From positions 1-6,543 of the forward strand of contig JAHWIA010000048.1 of assembly GCA_019322855.1 (NCBI GenBank): a DNA stretch of 6,543 nucleotides. The letters run 5' to 3'. Positions 5,064-6,543 of this stretch are shown here, piece after piece; position 1 is the first letter of the stretch, and every line of letters begins with the position of its first letter. Position numbers and translations under genes: made by a program. The DNA comes from Candidatus Woesearchaeota archaeon (GTDB lineage: Archaea > Nanobdellota > Nanobdellia > Woesearchaeales > WJKV01). The notes below the pieces were generated by a model, which saw nothing but the letters and a program-made list of their open reading frames with translations, did not search any database and was not told the origin of the DNA.

Positions 5064-5498
5064 ATGAAAATCTTGAGTCCTGCATTTGAGGATGGAAGCG
5101 CAATACCAGACGAATACACCTGCAAGGGTGCAGACATTTCTCCTGAACTGAGTTTTCAAGATGTTCCTGCAGAAGCAAAGAGTCTTGTATTGATAATGGA
5201 TGACCCTGACGCGCCAATGGGCACTTGGGATCATTGGGTTGTATTCAATATACCTGTGTCTGTGACAAAGATAGACAAAGGCACAGAACCAGAAGGTGTG
5301 GCAGGAACCAACAGCTGGAAAAAGACAGGCTATGGCGGGCCATGTCCTCCGTCAGGCACGCACAGGTATTTCTTTAAACTGTATGCATTGGATGAGATGC
5401 TTGATCTGAGCGAAGGCGCGACAAAAGCAGAAGTTCAGAAAGCAATGGACAACCACATCATAGAAGAAGCACAGCTGATGGGAAAGTACAGCAAGTAA
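5064..5498 (+). CDS. PEBP / YbhB-YbcL family (Raf-kinase-inhibitor-like) protein, 144 aa
   Basis: Phosphatidylethanolamine-binding-protein fold with an anion/phosphate-binding pocket. The family signatures are all there: FEDGSAIPDEYTCKG (8-22), SPELSF (26-31), LVLIMDDPDAP (41-51), WDHWVVFNIP (55-64), and GYGGPCPPSGTHRYFFKLYALD (split over 89-110). Length equals that of bacterial and archaeal YbhB-like proteins. No signal peptide, so it should be cytosolic. The prokaryotic function is not settled, and the eukaryotic kinase-inhibitor role should not be transferred. It follows the tRNA by 19 nt and is preceded by a strong SD; the next gene has its own promoter. Confidence 0.93.
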   Translation: MKILSPAFEDGSAIPDEYTCKGADISPELSFQDVPAEAKSLVLIMDDPDAPMGTWDHWVVFNIPVSVTKIDKGTEPEGVAGTNSWKKTGYGGPCPPSGTHRYFFKLYALDEMLDLSEGATKAEVQKAMDNHIIEEAQLMGKYSK

Positions 5499-5507
5499 TA
5501 AGTAAAC

Positions 5508-5515
5508 TTTATAAA
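5508..5515 (+). promoter_or_regulatory. TATA box of the multi-HTH gene
   Basis: TTTATAAA is centred about 27-28 nt upstream of ATG 5539, predicting a leaderless or near-leaderless mRNA. The intergenic gap after PEBP is only 40 nt. The placement favours ATG 5539 (or 5542) over the TTG at 5524. Confidence 0.6.
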
Positions 5516-5538
5516 GGAATTTCTTGGAAATAGATAGT

Positions 5539-6516
5539 ATGATGTCTATGAAGAATGACAAAAGAGAGGAGAAGATACTGGATGCAGTATTTGGAGAAGG
5601 TTGCAGGAGCCTTCAGGCGATTTCAAATACTACTGGAATCCCTTACAACCGAGTGCATTATTTCTTTGAGACAAGATTTGGCGGTGCAGAAGCATTGCGA
5701 AGATTGAGGCAAAAGGATGATTTTGAGATCGCTGCTGGCTGTTATGAAAAAGGCATGTCCTTGAGAAAATTGATGAAAGCTACAGGCATACCAGAGCATA
5801 GATTGAGACCGTTCATCAAAAATGTAAGAAAAGAAGAAAGAAGGATAAGGAGAGCTGCCAATAGGCGCAATAGAAAAGCAAGAGAATTGAGAGAGACTCA
5901 TGATTCTATAATGAAAAGCATAGATGACCACATACACATAAGATCAATGCAGGAAGATCCTGTTTACAGACATGCTGTGAATCTAACTCAGGAAAGAAGA
6001 AGTTATATTCCGTTTGAAAAACTCTATGCAAGGATGCAGGACATCTATGCAGGAAGAAGCATTTTCGAATGCTCAGACAAGTGGGGGATCACAAGGACTG
6101 GTGTTGAAGCATTCATATCTTTGATAGGCTTGTATGATTTCTATAAGAGGAGACATTTTGAAAGACTGGTTCCACAGCTTGAACAGAAAGAGACTGCTGT
6201 GTTGGATGCGATCTGTATATCAGACTGCTTTTCTGTTCCAGAGATTTCAGATGCGACAGGAATAAGCGAGAATGAAGTCAATATGATAATTACTAACGCA
6301 GGGCTGAAAACTGAATTAACAAAAATAAAAAGACAAAAAAATTATCAGGCAGTAGTCGAGGCTTACAAGGATAGGGTTGAAGAAAGAGTCAAGCCGAGCG
6401 AAATCGCAAGAGTTGCAGGCGTAACACCTTCTCTCGCAGGAATATATATGCAAAGATTCAGAACAGAGTTAAGAAAAAGAAGAGCAAGAGAAAAACATCC
6501 TGAATATTTTGTTTAA
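5539..6516 (+). CDS. Multi-HTH putative DNA-binding protein, 325 aa, about five repeated helix-turn-helix units
   Basis: I do not recognise a named family. Five segments share a pattern of helix, then (E/K)-I/L-(3 residues)-T/A-G-I/V, turn, and a hydrophobic recognition-type helix: SLQAISNTTGIPYNRVHYFF (24-43), SLRKLMKATGIPEHRLRPFI (74-93), SIFECSDKWGITRTGVEAFI (174-193), SVPEISDATGISENEVNMII (232-251) and KPSEIARVAGVTPSLAGIYM (285-304). The turn glycines are at 33, 83, 183, 241 and 294: roughly 50-residue units with one slot missing around 133. The missing slot holds a very basic, probably helical stretch rich in RR and RK (97-118) followed by an acidic/His segment. Each unit is preceded by a predicted helix. 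No enzymatic domain, membrane segment or Cys metal site is visible. A transcription factor or chromatin/nucleic-acid architectural protein is inferred. Start chosen from the TATA box; it has its own promoter after PEBP. Confidence 0.75.
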   Translation: MMSMKNDKREEKILDAVFGEGCRSLQAISNTTGIPYNRVHYFFETRFGGAEALRRLRQKDDFEIAAGCYEKGMSLRKLMKATGIPEHRLRPFIKNVRKEERRIRRAANRRNRKARELRETHDSIMKSIDDHIHIRSMQEDPVYRHAVNLTQERRSYIPFEKLYARMQDIYAGRSIFECSDKWGITRTGVEAFISLIGLYDFYKRRHFERLVPQLEQKETAVLDAICISDCFSVPEISDATGISENEVNMIITNAGLKTELTKIKRQKNYQAVVEAYKDRVEERVKPSEIARVAGVTPSLAGIYMQRFRTELRKRRAREKHPEYFV

Positions 6517-6518
6517 AT

Positions 6519-6543
6519 TCACATTAATTCTTTTGCAGCATAA
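6519..6543 (-). CDS. Possible C-terminus of a convergent gene extending past the window
   Basis: Read leftward from the window end, one minus-strand frame gives YAAKELM followed by TGA at 6521-6519, a composition typical of a protein C-terminus and 2 nt from the stop of the multi-HTH gene. Only seven codons are visible, so this may be chance. No function can be given. Confidence 0.3.

Noticed and set aside
5524..5538. TTG start for the multi-HTH protein
   Set aside because: It is only about 13 nt from the TATA centre, upstream of the expected transcription start; ATG 5539 fits better.
1..6543. CRISPR array, insertion sequence or prophage genes
   Set aside because: No regularly spaced repeats, transposase, integrase or phage structural motifs were seen on either strand.

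Overview
The window reads as a piece of an AT-rich archaeal chromosome, probably from a small-genome (DPANN-like, e.g. Woesearchaeota/Pacearchaeota-type) lineage; the domain call is firm and the phylum call is a guess. Archaeal signs seen directly are TATA-like boxes about 26-29 nt upstream of start codons with no leader (three genes), Shine-Dalgarno sites of GAGGT/GGGGGTG/GTGAT type at other genes, tRNA genes without encoded CCA, and a tRNA-Leu interrupted in its T-loop by a 20-nt intron with a bulge-helix-bulge fold.

Layout. Positions 2-319 (+): 3' part of a nucleoside 2-deoxyribosyltransferase-like gene that runs in from the left. 334-1149 (-): a protein with two tandem domains of the same general fold, convergent with the first gene. 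1211-2517 (-): a two-gene unit, ribose-phosphate pyrophosphokinase (prs) followed by a DUF192 lipoprotein, joined by an ATGA overlap. 2518-2880: a divergent intergenic region with the intron-containing tRNA-Leu(UAG), a truncated second leucine-type tRNA (both minus strand), and the promoters for prs and for the rightward operon. 2881-4946 (+): a tight operon of an inositol-monophosphatase-family phosphatase, a PHP-domain phosphoesterase and a HIT-family protein. 4971-5044 (+): tRNA with anticodon CAU, whose TATA box lies on the last codons of the HIT gene. 5064-5498 (+): a PEBP/YbhB-like protein with a strong SD 6 nt upstream and almost no room for its own promoter. 5539-6516 (+): a 325-residue protein built of about five repeated helix-turn-helix-like units, behind its own leaderless promoter. 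6519-6543 (-): possibly the last codons of another convergent gene.

How the genes fit together. Much of the window concerns nucleotides and phosphate esters: PRPP synthesis (prs), nucleoside/nucleotide base-sugar chemistry (the deoxyribosyltransferase-like genes), and hydrolysis of sugar or nucleotide phosphates (IMPase, PHP, HIT). Joint pathways are inference from adjacency. The most unusual items are the T-loop tRNA intron, the adjacent truncated leucine-type tRNA carrying a GAA anticodon, and the multi-HTH protein. No CRISPR array, insertion sequence or phage gene was seen.
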